Positions 1 to 12,152 are shown, counted from the stretch's first letter. The stretch is DNA of 64,000 nucleotides from Epiperipatus broadwayi (GCA_028023455.1 JAQFVV010012394.1:28911010-28975009); one strand, 5' to 3'. A program made the numbers and translations. The notes: generated by a model from the letters alone, not told the origin.

Positions 1-347
1 GAAAGAGAAAAATATATAAAGTTGTTATGACCTATCGTTCTTCAGTCAGGCTGCAATCTGCTAGATCATTCTGCAAAAAATCTATAATTCAGTTCGGTTT
101 GAGTTCAGTTCAAGTTGCATTTTGAGATCGAATTAGTCTCATCTGCATTTTGTGATGGAGTTATTCCAGTTATCAATTTGTTATTAGACCAGTCTGCAAT
201 TTGTCAGACTTCCGATCTTGAATCTGTAAATCATTCCAATCTTCATTGTGTTATACAGTGCTGCAGATATTCAGAAATTTTAGTGCAGTAGTAAATTAGT
301 TATTACAACTTTTGTCAACATTAATGCAGAAGCTGCATAAGCCATAG
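1..347. other. unassigned AT-rich flank
   Basis: No gene is recognised. The stretch from about 50 to 300 repeats short words such as tctgca and cagtt, giving a degenerate low-order repetition without a clear unit. It ends in ccatag, a possible splice acceptor for the open frame that follows. Confidence 0.4.
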
Positions 348-539
348 GAGTATCCAACAGGGCTTCATACCCCAAGTTCTCAGCCATCAAGTATCCCACC
401 TAAATCAATACCTGGAACCAATGCTGAGATTATAATGTCAAAGCTGCCACATACTCTTTCTCATTGTTTGACAGAAACCTGGAAGGAAAGCCATGAAGGC
501 ATTGATGGAGAACCAAAAATCCAACTGGTTGGGAACTGA
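348..539 (+). CDS. possible exon or pseudo-exon of unknown function
   Basis: An open frame of 63 codons starts right after an acceptor-like tag and ends at TGA. It begins EYPTGLHTPSSQPSSIPPKS and later contains CLTETWKESHEG. The composition (Pro, Ser, Gly, Trp) is unlike the Lys/Asn/Ile-rich noise frames around it, and the DNA is less AT-rich than its flanks. A donor-like gtaaat lies about 25 bases past the stop but out of frame, so this could be a decayed exon or a repeat remnant. There is no homology claim; the function is unknown. Confidence 0.22.
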   Translation, partial: EYPTGLHTPSSQPSSIPPKSIPGTNAEIIMSKLPHTLSHCLTETWKESHEGIDGEPKIQLVGN

Positions 540-758
540 TAATCATGAAAACCTGGTAAATACATTTTGATACTTCTCTATAGACGCTTTATACTTATTT
601 TAAATAAACTTTAATTAATGAAGGACAATCATAATTTTAGCCTGAAAGTAATCATTTATATTTTTATGTAAATATTATATTGTGTTTCTCTTATATTACA
701 TCAGATATGTGTGTGCATGAATAAATATTAATGTTGGCTTAAATATTATTTGGTCTAT

Positions 759-775
759 TCTCTCTCTCTCTCTCT
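759..775. repeat. (CT)n microsatellite
   Basis: A short uninterrupted CT run. Confidence 0.9.
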
Positions 776-832
776 TGTCACTATGTCATTATTAATTTAA
801 GAGTATAGTTATATTTATATGTCAAGTTAAAT

Positions 833-1140
833 GTGCTGGACTCTGAGACAGAGTGTGAGCTACCCATGGGATATTTCAAGCACTATATTCATAGTCTATC
901 ATCCAAGCATACTGGCTATATAGCTTATATAGTCAGATGGCACTTGAGTTTATACTCAAAGCCAATAAAATGCTTTGGATGGCAGGGGCTTGAATCCAGC
1001 AGTCAAGGCGGGCCACAGTCTGGAAATGTGATCATGTTATGCTTTGCATAGCTTGATCTGACCATGGGTATCATTAATGGCTATGCTATCAATGGTATTC
1101 CCCTCTTTAAATGTACAAGATTAAGCTTTTTATTGGGGAA
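833..1140. other. moderately GC-richer unassigned segment
   Basis: This patch is less AT-rich than its surroundings and has an open + frame of about 70 codons, but that frame has no ATG start and no recognisable motif. It may be an old repeat. The rest of 561-3516 shows only AT-rich sequence and scattered poly-A/poly-T. Confidence 0.3.
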
Positions 1141-3516
1141 CCCAGTTCAATATATATATAGTTCACAAAAAATAAACTCTTAACAATTTAATATATATAT
1201 CAAATTATAAATATGTGTAAGTGTATATTGTACTAGTTGGGCCAATAATAGCATAAAGAACACAGCAATGCTGATATTAAAGGTGATCACCCAGTGATCA
1301 TACCATACATAAGTCACATCATTATATACCAGATGACAAACTGCTGAACTAAAGAATTAATACTAAAAGTGCTCACATCTAGTAGTTTATTCTCCCAGCA
1401 CAATATTGGTCAGTAATGAGATCATTGTTAGATTCACCGATCATTACTGACATTCATAATGTGATTTCTCAAAGTATGACCTCAATGAGATTAAGTGGTT
1501 ACATTTCCTTAACAACAATAATTCTTACTTATTCATGTGGGCTGACCATAAAGATAATATTTGTTAGCACAAATCAGCTCTATTTGTGTTGAAGATAAGA
1601 ATAATTCTATACCTTCTGGTACTGCCACTTTCTGTATTTGAAAGACTGATTTGTCTACCCCTATTACTCTTAAGCAATTGCTTTATTATAATAAGTACGT
1701 ATGTTGTAGCACAACTTGGGAACACTTAGAACTCTATTCAATGCCTTAGACGGCCATGATTACATATAACTAAATAATGTTCTTTGCAATGAGTTAAAAA
1801 GTGATTAAAGAATGAATGTAACTATTACTCTTTTAATTTTAAAACAATTTAATGAATTAACAAGACGTGATGACAATAAATAACTTCAAAGTATATACAT
1901 CTAATTACCTTTTTACTCCATATATTTGTTCCCAAAAGTTATGTGTAAAAGAAATTCATGTAAAAATGCATGTTATATATGGAAAATAAAGAGATTGGTT
2001 CCCGACCTAAGAAATCAATGAAAATAATTAAATAAACCATATGAAAAATTTCGTTAGAATGTTATATTTTTTGTGTTCTATCAAATTTTAATTTATACAC
2101 ATTGAATATAAATAAAAAGTGAGTATAAATTTCACACAAGCCAACAAAACTTTAAAGTTCAAATTGTATCTTCACTTCCACGTTATAAGTAAAAAAAAGG
2201 AAATCAAGATTATTAATGTAATTTATCGAAATTTATTACTTTTATTTCATTTAACTTATTCTTATTATTTTTTAATTCAACATTTAACACATTCGAAAGA
2301 GAAACCAATGACATCTTGCTTGCCCTTAAAGCAGAAAAGTACGAAAGATTTTATTGGCTGTCACTGTCTGACAACAAATGTATATGTTTGCGCATGATTG
2401 GAATACCATTAATCTCACTAAAACTTACAATGTATAACTAACCATCTATTGATTTTTGGAAAAATTGATGAATATAAATGTAAATAAATTAATCATTTAA
2501 ATTTAAACAAAATTAAATTATTTTAACGTCAACACCAACAAGGAATTTTTTTTTTTTAAAAAACCTAAATGTCAAAATGCAAACAAAGCTTCAATATCAA
2601 AAAGTTGCTTCTCTTTCAAAACAAAGAAAATCAAAAACATTACATTGCAGAAAAACAAATTTCCCTGTTTGCAGCAATATTGCTGATAAAGGGATTTTTG
2701 TTTTTAAAATAATGGGAAATAAAGAGATGAAACTTTTTTAAAAATAAATTAGATGGTAATAACAGGCAATTTTTTGTTTGAGTTTTATGATGTAATAATG
2801 ACGAACTCTCGACCCCAGAAACAAATCTGTAAATAAACACTGAATTAAAAACATTTAAAATCTTCTAAAAAGGAAAATAAATTATTTTATATTACTTACA
2901 TAAAATTATTTAAAAAAAGATATAATAACAACTTAAGACAGTCTAAGAATTACTTTGTGAATGTAAGATGATTTTTTAAAGCCTTCCAATCAATAACAAT
3001 CATTTCTTCATTACAATCATGATTACATCAAAGCAGCTCTAAACCCAAAGTATCATTTTTTTTACTAATGGTATTATTTTAAAACAACTTGTGTAGAAAG
3101 AGACATATACAGTATATATTTAAACTCATGTTATTTCAAAATTGTGCAAAAAAAAGTTCATGTAAAAAGAGAATTGGGAATTAGGTATAAATGCAAATTA
3201 CATTTTATTATGTATCGAATACATTAAATATTATCCCAATACAGTGTGCCTATTTGCATATATCTCTCTTTAAGTTCAATGCTTTATTTATCTCTCCCAC
3301 CTTTAATTTCTACAAAGCTGTAGGCATATACTACACAAAATCATTTAATAATTATATACACATTTTATAAAATAAAAATTTACATTTTTAAACATATCAT
3401 CATAAAAAAGTATATATATAAAAGTATAAATAAATGATAATGCAAATTTTATAAAATCTTCAACAGAAAGAGAAAAAAAAAATCAAAACACCACCTGATC
3501 CCCATTTTGAAAACAT

Positions 3517-3640
3517 TCCATACAGTAGTGCCATGCAGTACAAGCCTTAGTAATCAATGGATGCAAGAAGGTTTGTGCATAAAATCCTTATTTAGTACTT
3601 ATCCATTCAATATTCATTGATTACTAAGACTTGTACTGGG
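3517..3640. mobile_element. family A palindromic element, fragment
   Basis: It contains the family A words ccatacagtagtgcca, taatcaatggatgca and ggtttgtgcataaaatcc. It ends with the inverse of its own start (attgattactaagacttgtac), so this is a collapsed palindrome missing the central hammerhead-like part. It directly abuts the LINE fragment that follows. Confidence 0.7.
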
Positions 3641-4330
3641 TGAGAAAGGTAATGCGGTATGCAAAAGATTTGGATAAAGAATTTATATCAGTATATTTGT
3701 ACAAAAGATGGGATGATTGTATTAAGAGAATTGTTGAGTGTTGTAGTAGTAAGGAATGGGATAAAAGAATAGATTTATTAATAAAGAATAGGGAGTTAGA
3801 GAGATGGAGAAAGAGTATGGAGAGTAAAAAGAGTTTAAATATATATAGAAATAAACAAATTATTAGGTGTGAGTTAATATATGATAATAGTAAGAAAAGT
3901 AGTTTATTATTTAAGGCTTGAACAGGATCTTTCGCTACAAGAGAATATACATGTAAATGGAAAAAAAATGGGTGATTTATTTTGTAAATTATGTAAAGAA
4001 GGAATAGAAAATATTAGGCATTTGTTAATTGAATGTAAATGCTTCAAAACAGAAAGGGTGCATATAATGAAGTTATGGAAGAATGAATATGAAAAAAAAA
4101 AGTGAATTATTGGTTTTTATGCTGGGTTTGGGAAAAGATAAAAGGGATTTAGATATAAACGTTATAGAGTTGACCAAGATTATATTATGGAAATGGGATG
4201 GAGCAGAATATGAGAAAATTTAGAGTGGGGAATGGAAAATAAAGTGGCTAACAGGTTTATCTGGGCATAATTGCTAAGATATTCTCGACATTGTTTAAGG
4301 AGAAGCCACAATACATCACATCACATCAAC
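3640..4330 (+). pseudogene. LINE ORF2 C-terminus and 3' tail (family D)
   Basis: This is the degraded C-terminal part of a non-LTR retrotransposon polyprotein. The frame starts near WVRKVMRYAKDLDKEF and continues, after a frame change near 3918, into a zinc-knuckle-like CKLCKEGIENIRHLLIEC (C-x2-C-x8-H-x4-C), which is typical of the end of several LINE clades. The 3' end (4267-4330) reads gggcataattgctaagatat, then ttaaggagaagccac, and closes with ACATC repeats. The same tail is found at 14722 and 38256. There is no reverse transcriptase in this copy. The clade is uncertain (CR1/RTEX-like); it is clearly not the RTE or Tx1 family elsewhere in the window. Confidence 0.65.
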
Positions 4331-5950
4331 ATATTGTTAAAAAATAAAATTGTGAAACATTTACAAATTAGCTAAACGATTACTAATTAAATGTTAGTAT
4401 CTTAAAGTATTTTAATTAACTAAATATAATAAAAATTAAACATTTAATTTTTGTTAGTTTTATCTTATCTTCTTTTACTCTTGCATTGTTTAATTTTAAT
4501 ACAACACATTTTGATTTTCTCAGTAAATGAATATTTTGAGTTAGAATGTTTCCAAATCTTGAAGATTTTCCATAGTTATGTTCATTTTTATTTTAATTTA
4601 TTGATTGATTTCCCAATTTTTACATAGTGTTTTGGTAGGTAGAGATCTATCGATTCAGGAACACGTTTTAGCTTGAAAGATAACAGCAAGTAAGAAAACA
4701 TTTTCATGTTTATACAACTTCTTTATTAGTGACTATATTTCCAAACAATAATAATGAGACAATTAGCAAATCATTTTGTAATTTAAACCAATAATGAATA
4801 ACTTTCTACAATTAAAAAATTATAGTTATAATTTACAATTTCTCAATTTGACTTATTTTTCCCAGTAAACTCAAGGTTCTTTTAGTTTGGGGGGTTGATT
4901 TATTTCTGGTGCCTTCTAACACTGGCTGCTAATGATTGAATTCCATCATCAGTTGCTTCATTTGCAACTGCAAAAAAACCCAACTACTAAGAAACAATGA
5001 TCATCTAGCATTTGCTTTTCACCTCTTGGATACTTTATCCATCTTCCTATGTAACAATTGGTATTTTTTGGTTTCCCACAATACAAGTCTCTGTTAATGA
5101 TTCATTTAATTATCAAATTGATTATATAAAAAAAAACTTAATTGAAATTACATTATCTTAACATTATATTTGTATTGTACAAAGAACATAGTTGAGTGTT
5201 TAATATAATTCATTCATAGTGTGGAGTCATAAACTATACTATATTTTATTCTGTGACCCCAACTTTAAAATGTATATAATATATAAACATTTGCATTGTT
5301 TATTGAACTGCAAATACAGACACTTTTTATGTGTATAGTACGCATATATAAATCAAAATTAGAGTATAAATAACATTTTTAAAAATAATAATGTAGATAT
5401 TAATTATAAATTAAGTGGACATATTTACTTATGTTTTACCAAATGTGTATTTACTCATGCAATCACTGAAGCAATAAGAATAGGTAAAATAACTATCATA
5501 TTTTTACTTTTAAAATAAATATCAAAATGGCTGACTTTTGAATATGCTCTGGGGCATATTCACTTTTTCTACATTAGCTTTTTTATCTTGTAGATACATA
5601 CTAGTTGACTTGTTATCAAAAAATTAGGATTTATCTAATTATTTTGGTAAAAATGTTTAATGTTTTTAAATCAGTATCAACTTTTAGTATGTTTTAAAAT
5701 TTTGTAAAACTTTTAGCATTAAACTTAGAAAATATTTTATAATGCAAAATACTGCACACCAAATTAAAAAGATAAGAAATAATAAAATTTATGCACTTTC
5801 AGTATAAACCAAAGATATTTTATTTATATATATATATATAATCATGTATCGTGCGCTGAGATGGAAAAATTGCTACTACCTTGTAAAATTTATTTATAAA
5901 TTCTATTTTTTCTAAAATGTGATATCATATGGTGTTCAAAATAGAGAAAG
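4331..5950. other. no gene seen
   Basis: AT-rich sequence with short poly-A/T and TA runs. No open frame with coding character and no match to the repeat families of this window. Confidence 0.4.
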
Positions 5951-6223
5951 ATGGCTGATGATTTGCAAATTATTTTGATTTTGGTTATTTACATTTTTCT
6001 TTGGGTAGTGTATAATTTAAAGTGTGTAGTTAGATATGGAGTAGTTCATGGCTTTACTGTATTAGTAGAAACACTTCCTCTTAAAACAATTTGCAAATTT
6101 ATGAAACATGAACAAAGTTTCATGCACACTAAATTTGATTTTTTTTTAGATTCCAAGAAATTGTACAATTTTTTGTTCAAATGGTCAGCTCATAGCAAGC
6201 CCAATGAACTGCCCAAATATTAA
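5951..6223 (+). CDS. possible small single-pass membrane protein or exon
   Basis: A 90-codon frame with a true ATG in an acceptable start context (aagatggc) encodes MADDLQII followed by a hydrophobic stretch, LILVIYIFLWVVYNL (about residues 9-23), then a basic segment. It ends at TAA, and a potential polyadenylation signal aataaa occurs about 100 bases downstream. An AT-rich genome gives such frames by chance, and no family is recognised. Confidence 0.28.
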   Translation: MADDLQIILILVIYIFLWVVYNLKCVVRYGVVHGFTVLVETLPLKTICKFMKHEQSFMHTKFDFFLDSKKLYNFLFKWSAHSKPNELPKY

Positions 6224-6373
6224 TCAGTTATGTAGACTCTGGAAATATCTTTGACTTACTATGATTTGTTTAAAAGACCCTAAACCCCTTAAGTCTGTGA
6301 AAGAATTTAGAATTATTTAATAAATTTTTATTACAACTATTCATTAGTCTAGAAATTATCCACTTAATGAATA

Positions 6374-6828
6374 AAGGTAGTGATCAATTTCTATCTACTT
6401 TTAGCACCTTATGGAGGGATGTAATCATAAACATATGACCAAAGATATGTGAAAAAGATAAGAGGCATCAGGTTGGACCAGCACTCATCATTTGGCTCGA
6501 ATCACAAACTCGTACACATACCTTTATCAATGTTCAGTATATATAGGTAGCTAAGTTCTACTCTTTAACTGATGTGTCAAACTAGTCAAAGTTGTGAGGG
6601 CAGCAAATTTGACATGTATCAAACTGTAGTAATTGGCTATCTATACATCCTGAACAATGATAAAGATGAATATGGGATTGTGATCTGGGCCAACTGATGA
6701 GTGCTGATTCAGCATGAAATGTGCTTCTTGGAGACCATACATCTTTTTCATTTCTTTGGTCATATGTTTATGATTACACCCTTCCATGATGTGTTAAAAG
6801 CAAATAGAAATCAATCCCTACTTTGTTT
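6374..6828. mobile_element. palindromic element (family H) with hammerhead motif
   Basis: The arms are inverted copies. The left arm has aaggtagtgatcaatttcta through taatcataaacatatgacca; the right arm returns as tggtcatatgtttatgatta through tagaaatcaatccctacttt. The inner parts (cctttatcaatgttcag and ctgaacaatgataaag) also pair. The right arm carries a hammerhead-like motif; the left arm holds a decayed mirror of it near 6465-6500. The motif and its flank (gatctgggccaactgatgag) recur at 62.1 kb behind a Penelope-like element, so this may be a PLE-derived non-autonomous element. Confidence 0.7.
6690..6731 (+). ncRNA. hammerhead ribozyme-like motif (family H)
   Basis: The order is CCAA (stem I, 5' strand), CTGATGA, stem II GTGCTG/CAGCAT with loop ATT, GAAA, a short stem III segment ending in TTC, then TTGG (stem I, 3' strand). 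All core residues of a type I hammerhead are present. Stem I is 4 bp; stem II is 5 bp plus a G-T pair. Stem III is only partly self-complementary. Activity is untested. Confidence 0.6.
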
Positions 6829-7352
6829 GAGAGTGGTGTAGTAAAAATTACACTGCAGAAATATTATTCATTAATATAGGATTATTCTTTATTTCAAAGT
6901 TAATATTAGAAAACAATATCAGCTTTAAGATTTTTTCTTATCAATTTTGGTTTGTCTTATAATTCTGAATACTTGAGAATATAAAAATAAAATGTCAAAA
7001 TGCTTCAATTTTAAAATATATACATAAATTGTTTGTATTTATATACTGAACTGTTTTCTTCACCTAATACAAAGTATTGAATGTCTTTAGAAAAATTTAA
7101 CTTTATTTAAATTTTCAAAGTATATTCAACTATTAGTAATAGAACACAGGTTAGTACATGCACAATGCTTTGAGAAATATTCTCCTCTCTTCTTCAGGTG
7201 TTGGCTAAACAGTGACAATATTAGTGTGGCAATTGAACCCAGATCCATAGATTCTTGAATATTGAATTTTGCAATATTGTTCTAACCAACTGAGTCATAT
7301 AATATTAATGTCATTTATGTTTTTTATCACTCTTACAATGCTTTTTACATTG

Positions 7353-7399
7353 CACTATTGACGGTTTCGATTGCTTCAGCAATCTTCTTCAGAACTATA
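7353..7399 (-). ncRNA. weak hammerhead-like motif
   Basis: On the minus strand: CTGAAGA, one unpaired A, stem II GATTGC/GCAATC with loop TGAA, GAAA, then CCGTC. Stem II is perfect, but stem I is only about 3 bp, so this is weaker than the other families. Confidence 0.35.
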
Positions 7400-7458
7400 A
7401 TAAACACAATATATATGAATACAAATATACATGAACATATAATTTGTATTGTGTTTGT

Positions 7459-7506
7459 TATAGTTCTGAAGAAGATTTCTGGTGAAATTGAAACCATCAA
7501 TAATGA
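7459..7506 (+). ncRNA. weak hammerhead-like motif, mirror copy
   Basis: On the plus strand: CTGAAGA, A, stem II GATTTC/GAAATT with loop TGGT, GAAA, CCATC. Stem I (tatagtt with aataatg) has one mismatch and wobbles. It mirrors the motif at 7353-7399. Confidence 0.35.
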
Positions 7507-8087
7507 GTTGTAAAATGCATTGTAAAAGTAATAAAGAATGTAAATGATATTAATATTATATGTATCTGGCAATGCAATAGAAAGATAAAGTTATCAAATG
7601 AACCATCTGCCATCTAACTCAATTGGTTAGAGCATTATCTTAAAAATTCAGTATTCAGGTTCAGTTGGATAGAGCCTCATCTTAAAATTGAATAGTCAAG
7701 AATCTAAGGGTCCAGGTTCAATTTCTAGTATTGTTACTGATCAGGTCAGAAATACCTGAAGAAGAAAGGAGAATAATATCTTTCAAAACATTGTGCATGT
7801 ACTAACCTGTGTGCTATTACTAACAGTTGAATGTACTTTGAAAATTTAAATAAAATTAAATTTTTTTAAAGACATTCAATACTGAATATTAGATGATGGA
7901 AACAGTTAAATATATAAGTACAAATAAAATAATCAATAAAGCAAGTCATATATAATGTGACATTACTTTTAAAATCTTGTATTTACCAATATGTAATATA
8001 GGGAGCATACCAATAGTGCAAACAAATTCTTATTTAATAAGTGCAGTAAGAGAAAATATTTAAAATTTCTATCTAAAAATATTTTTA

Positions 8088-8131
8088 TCCCAGACCAATT
8101 GGTTTAGAGCTTATGACTCATCTCAGTGAGA
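8088..8131 (-). ncRNA. hammerhead-like motif (family I, left arm, decayed)
   Basis: On the minus strand: TCTCA stem I pairs with TGGGA; then CTGAGAT (core changed), stem II GAGT/GCTC, TAAA in place of GAAA, a self-complementary stem III segment ACCAATTGGT and a C at the cleavage position. The architecture is kept, but the core is mutated. Confidence 0.45.
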
Positions 8132-8775
8132 AGCTAGAACTTTCAGACACTAGATTTAAAATATCAACTCAAAACCCAGCACTTATCTAATACGTAAGTA
8201 TTGAGAAGAAAATCTGAAATTTTTAGACATAAAAATGTTGTTAAATCCAGCTATCTAATTCAAATAGCTATATGGGACTGAACCAAATTCAGATCTACTA
8301 CCATATATTAATAGCCTTAGCATCATCAAATTCTTAAAGATAAAATTATAATAATCAATAAAGCAAGTCATATATAATGTGACATTGCTTTTAAAAGCTT
8401 GTATTTATATATATGTAATATAGGGAGCATATAAAAAACTCAAACAAACTTTTATTTAATAAGTGCAGTAAGAGAAAATATTTAAATCTAGAATATTCTT
8501 ATACCCAGACCAATTAGTTTTGAGCAAATAAAAAAATACAAGCTTTTAAAAACAATGTCATATTATATATGACTTGCTTTATTGATTATTATAATTTTAT
8601 CTTTAAGGCTTTGATGATGCTAAGGCTATTAATATATGGTAGTTCTTAATTTGTTTCAGTCCCATATAGACATTTTTATGTCTGAAAATTTCAGATTTTC
8701 TTCTCAATACTTACATATTAAATAAGTGCTGGGTTTTGAGTTGATATTTTAGATCTAGTGTCTGAATGTTCTAGC

Positions 8776-8821
8776 TCCTCACTGAGGTGAGCCATAAGCT
8801 CGAAAACAATTGGTTTGGGGA
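8776..8821 (+). ncRNA. hammerhead-like motif (family I, right arm)
   Basis: TCCTCA (stem I), CTGAGGT, stem II GAGC/GCTC (4 bp, loop CATAA), GAAA, then ACAATTGGT as a near-palindromic stem III, T, and TGGGGA (stem I; 6 bp with one wobble). The last core base before stem II is T instead of A. Confidence 0.5.
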
Positions 8822-9249
8822 TAAGAGTATTTCATATAGAGATTTTAAATATCTTCTCTTACTGCACTTATTAATAAGAACTTGTTTGAGCTATTGGTGC
8901 ACTCCCTATATTAAGTACTAGTAAAATACCACCACCACAAACCTTCAGGAAAACACAATGAATTATGTTTGTAATTCTATAAACTTTATTTCCTTTCCTT
9001 TCTAGTTTATAATTCAATACCTAGCATAGCTCACTACAAAGGAAATATTAACAGTACTACAAATTAACTATAGCATAGCACAGCTTTCAACAGGGAAGAT
9101 CATATTCATAACACTATATAAAGTAAGATTTGTTTCTAATAATATTTCTAATGTGTTATTTCCATTACTATTAATTGTGATATTATTCAATTCAATTTGA
9201 TTTTACATAATATAAAATAGTCAAATGCTCAACAAAGTGTGGACATATA

Positions 9250-9560
9250 AGTAATAAAAAGGAATTGAAAAAGAAATACATGTGTGAGAGAACAAGCAAG
9301 TATTATTGATATCATTAAAAGAATTAAGAGACTGAAGTGGAGTTGGACTGGACATATTCTATAAGAGGTAATAATAGATGACCAGTTGAAATCTTAATTT
9401 GATTCCAAGAGATTCATAAAAGACCAAGCCACATATAAGATAAATGAAATAAAGAAGCATGCTTGTGTGATATGGAGAAGAGGCTAACATTCAGAGAAAC
9501 TGGATTAAACTTGGAGATCTTTATTTTGCAGTGGATTGATAATGGTTGAACATTCTGAGA
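9250..9560 (+). pseudogene. RTE-like LINE, 3' end fragment
   Basis: This matches the C-terminal and 3' part of the RTE-like copy at 58.9-59.2 kb: attaagagactgaagtggag, an AGH-like stretch, and ggattaaacttggagat near the end, closing with gattgataatggttg. It is 5'-truncated and has stops and frameshifts. It once encoded the last part of the ORF2 protein. Confidence 0.75.
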
Positions 9561-9690
9561 CAACTATTCACTGTCTAATGGTAAAATCTTAATCCATACT
9601 AAATGTAAAATTTCATTATATACAAGACAACTGCTCACTGTCTAATGGTAAAATGTTAATCAAGACTAAATGTAAAATTTCATTATGAAC
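9561..9690. repeat. two-copy tandem duplication, period about 66 bp
   Basis: Two adjacent copies carry cactgtctaatggtaaaat followed by actaaatgtaaaatttcatt. They lie just after the RTE 3' end. Confidence 0.85.
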
Positions 9691-12150
9691 AAATGGTTTA
9701 TATACCATATATCAAAAGTAAGTAAAGGTTAGACAACCTTCTTCATTAAAGATCACAATTAGAGTGGCCTGCATAATGATTTTTTCCTTAAAATTTCAAA
9801 AATATTTAGATATTATCTTATATATATATATATATTGTAATGGGCATACACGCCATTATTATTTATTTTAAAAATTAGACATTGAAAAGTTCGCAAATAA
9901 AAACTTTTGTAAGAAATAAAAATTGAAAGTTAAAAGTCATGTAAACGTTATATATATATAAAATCGCACAGATGAAAAATTACTAAAAGAAAACTTTATT
10001 AAAAAAAGAAAGAAAAAGTTTTAAGACTAAATTTTCAGCAAAAACTTAAAAGATTTAAAGATAAAAATATATCTTTAAGAATATACAATAAATTAATTAA
10101 TGCTATTGTAAAATGGAAATGATTATTTTAATTAGTCCGAGTGAACTAGCCTTTGGGCATTTCAAAATGTATAAGTAAAGGTCAGATAGGAGAAAAAAAC
10201 AATAGAAACTAATAGCCAATAAAAGAAATCCCTCAGGAAATGGATTTCAATGAAAGGGTCATCATCATCATGATGTAATGTTGAGTTAATCCGCAAAATT
10301 AATATAAAAAGAAAAAGTTTGGAAATAAATTTTAGTGAAGAAAGGGCTGGGAGAGAAGATAGAGATGTGACTATACGTGTTAGCGTGGAGAGAGTTGAAG
10401 GAGAAGGGATTGGAAAGACACACTCTTCAATCCCTTTAGTCTTGCTAAAAGGAAAGAGAAATGACATCGTTTTCCCTATATTGAGGACCACAGGACATCG
10501 GGGGAATTAATGCTGGCTCCAAATGGCAAGCAACTGCTAAGCATGGATTTTTAAAACAGTAAGAACTCTAACTAATGAAATTTAATTCTAAAAAAGAAAC
10601 TTTTCCAGTATGTTAAAACCTTAAGAACATTGGTTAATTAATGAACACTAAGTATAAACTTTCCCAGTATTTAAATTATTACAATAGAAATTCCTATCTG
10701 ACCAAGCTTAATCAGTTAGTAATAATTGTTTTATTGAATGTATTATTATTTTTTGCAAATCATTTCCATTAATTTATTTTTCTGCTCTTTTAAGTTTTTA
10801 TTATGATGTTTTTTTCTTTTAAATATCTTATATAAATGTTAAATTTAAGTCGGGCGTGAATAGCTGCATAGATTTGTAAAGTTATATATGTTAGTTTAAG
10901 GGAGGGTAATCTTAGGTTATTTGTTTCATAGTTAAATTGGGTCAATGGATTGGATATATTAGTGTCATTAGTAGATGTAGTATGAGATTCACTATGTGCA
11001 GGATCGTATCATACACCCCACGCCTCTTTTTTGCCTATGGAATGGGATAGTAAGATGGAAAATGCAGTCCCTTCCTATGGAGTTTTTTATTGCTCTTCTC
11101 GTCAGACAGATGTAGTATTCTTGTCTGGATGAGAGTCAATGTCTTCTATTAACCATGCTGTTCAGAAGTGCATTCCTGATGGTGTGGTATTTGTGCTATC
11201 GTATTTGTGCTGCATTGAATACATCGATATATCAGATAGATTAGCGTTGGTTTGACTGCAAACTTTTGGCCTCAGGTTAAATAAGGGATAGAATATTTTC
11301 TTTTCAAATGCATTCTATGTAGTCTATTCATACTTGACACTTTAATAAAATATTAAATTCATCTGTGTGCACTTAGAAAATAAAAGTTTAAACGTAAATT
11401 AAATTCTAAAAATCAAAGTTAAAATGTAAGCTAAATTTTAAAGTAAAAGTGATTCTAAAATGATTCAAAATTTATATGTGTGTAAATAAATGTTTGTGTG
11501 TTAATTACTGGCAGTGGCTTCTTTTATTTTTTTTTAAATTGAAATATTATTAGATAAGAATTTATATTTTATAAATCTCTGCATCTCACTGAGCTAGTGG
11601 CAAGGGCTGACAGTCAGAATAAACCATATATATGTAAAAGTTAGGTCTTTAACAGCACGTATCTGCCTACTATATAAATTTTTTAGGTTCGAGTAGCCTA
11701 GTGGCGCTCTGTACGGCAGATATGGTAAGACTCGATTGATCTCCAGAAACCCCGATCATTATAATATATATATATTAGTATGTTTAGGTAGTGACTGGTT
11801 TCTAATGGATATATATTGAAGCAATGGATCTGAAGTCCAATCCATGCTTCACAGCCTCCTATAGACTTAATTAGTATTGTAGGCCTGAATTAAGTTTATA
11901 GTCCAATATCAGCAGGGTTTTGCATTTAAATATTTTGTTTTAAATATTCCATTCTAAGATTAGATTTCTGTTAATAAAAATTGCTTGTAAAATCTATTAG
12001 TCAAACATATATATACATCAAGCATATATATATATATATATATGAGTTAATGCAAAATTCTGCTGAAATAAAATACTTATTTTATTAAAAGAAATAAGAA
12101 TGTATTTTTCTTTTTAAATCTTGTTCAAATATTTAGTATGATTTGATTTT
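9691..12150. other. no recognised gene; GC-richer islands
   Basis: Mostly AT-rich, with TA runs near 9817. At 10320-10510 a GC-richer island has an open + frame (about 63 codons, no ATG start) after a tttag acceptor-like site; it contains REDRDVTIRVSVERVEGEG but nothing recognisable. A second less AT-rich island at 10985-11290 has no long frame. A sequence at 11680-11750 (agtagcctagtggcgctc) resembles a SINE tRNA-type head. Confidence 0.35.
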
Positions 12151-12152
12151 GA

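Larger units (their letters stand above)
7067..7885. mobile_element. palindromic element with tRNA-like segment in both arms
   Basis: The arms are inverted: aaagtatattcaactatta on the left and taacagttgaatgtactttg on the right, with inverted centres at 7353-7510. Both arms contain a tRNA-like stretch. On the + strand near 7617-7720, ctcaattggttagagcatta resembles an A box and ggttcaatttct resembles a B box; the left arm has the complement (ttgaacccagatcc). This looks like an inverted dimer of a tRNA-derived SINE-like unit. Weak hammerhead-like cores flank the centre. Confidence 0.6.
7930..8930. mobile_element. composite palindrome (family I): two direct units and one inverted
   Basis: The block starting aatcaataaagcaagtcata occurs at about 7935 and 8353 in direct order and again, inverted, near 8540-8590. 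The block with agtgcagtaagagaaaatat follows the first two copies and returns inverted near 8850. The main inverted arms are about 8040-8400 and 8530-8905. Each arm holds a hammerhead-like motif. The end points are approximate and no target duplication was found. Confidence 0.65.

Noticed and set aside
10162-10510. Overlapping frames on both strands at the 10.3 kb GC-richer island as a gene
   Set aside because: Neither frame has a recognisable motif, and the plus-strand one has no ATG near its start; kept only as an unassigned island.
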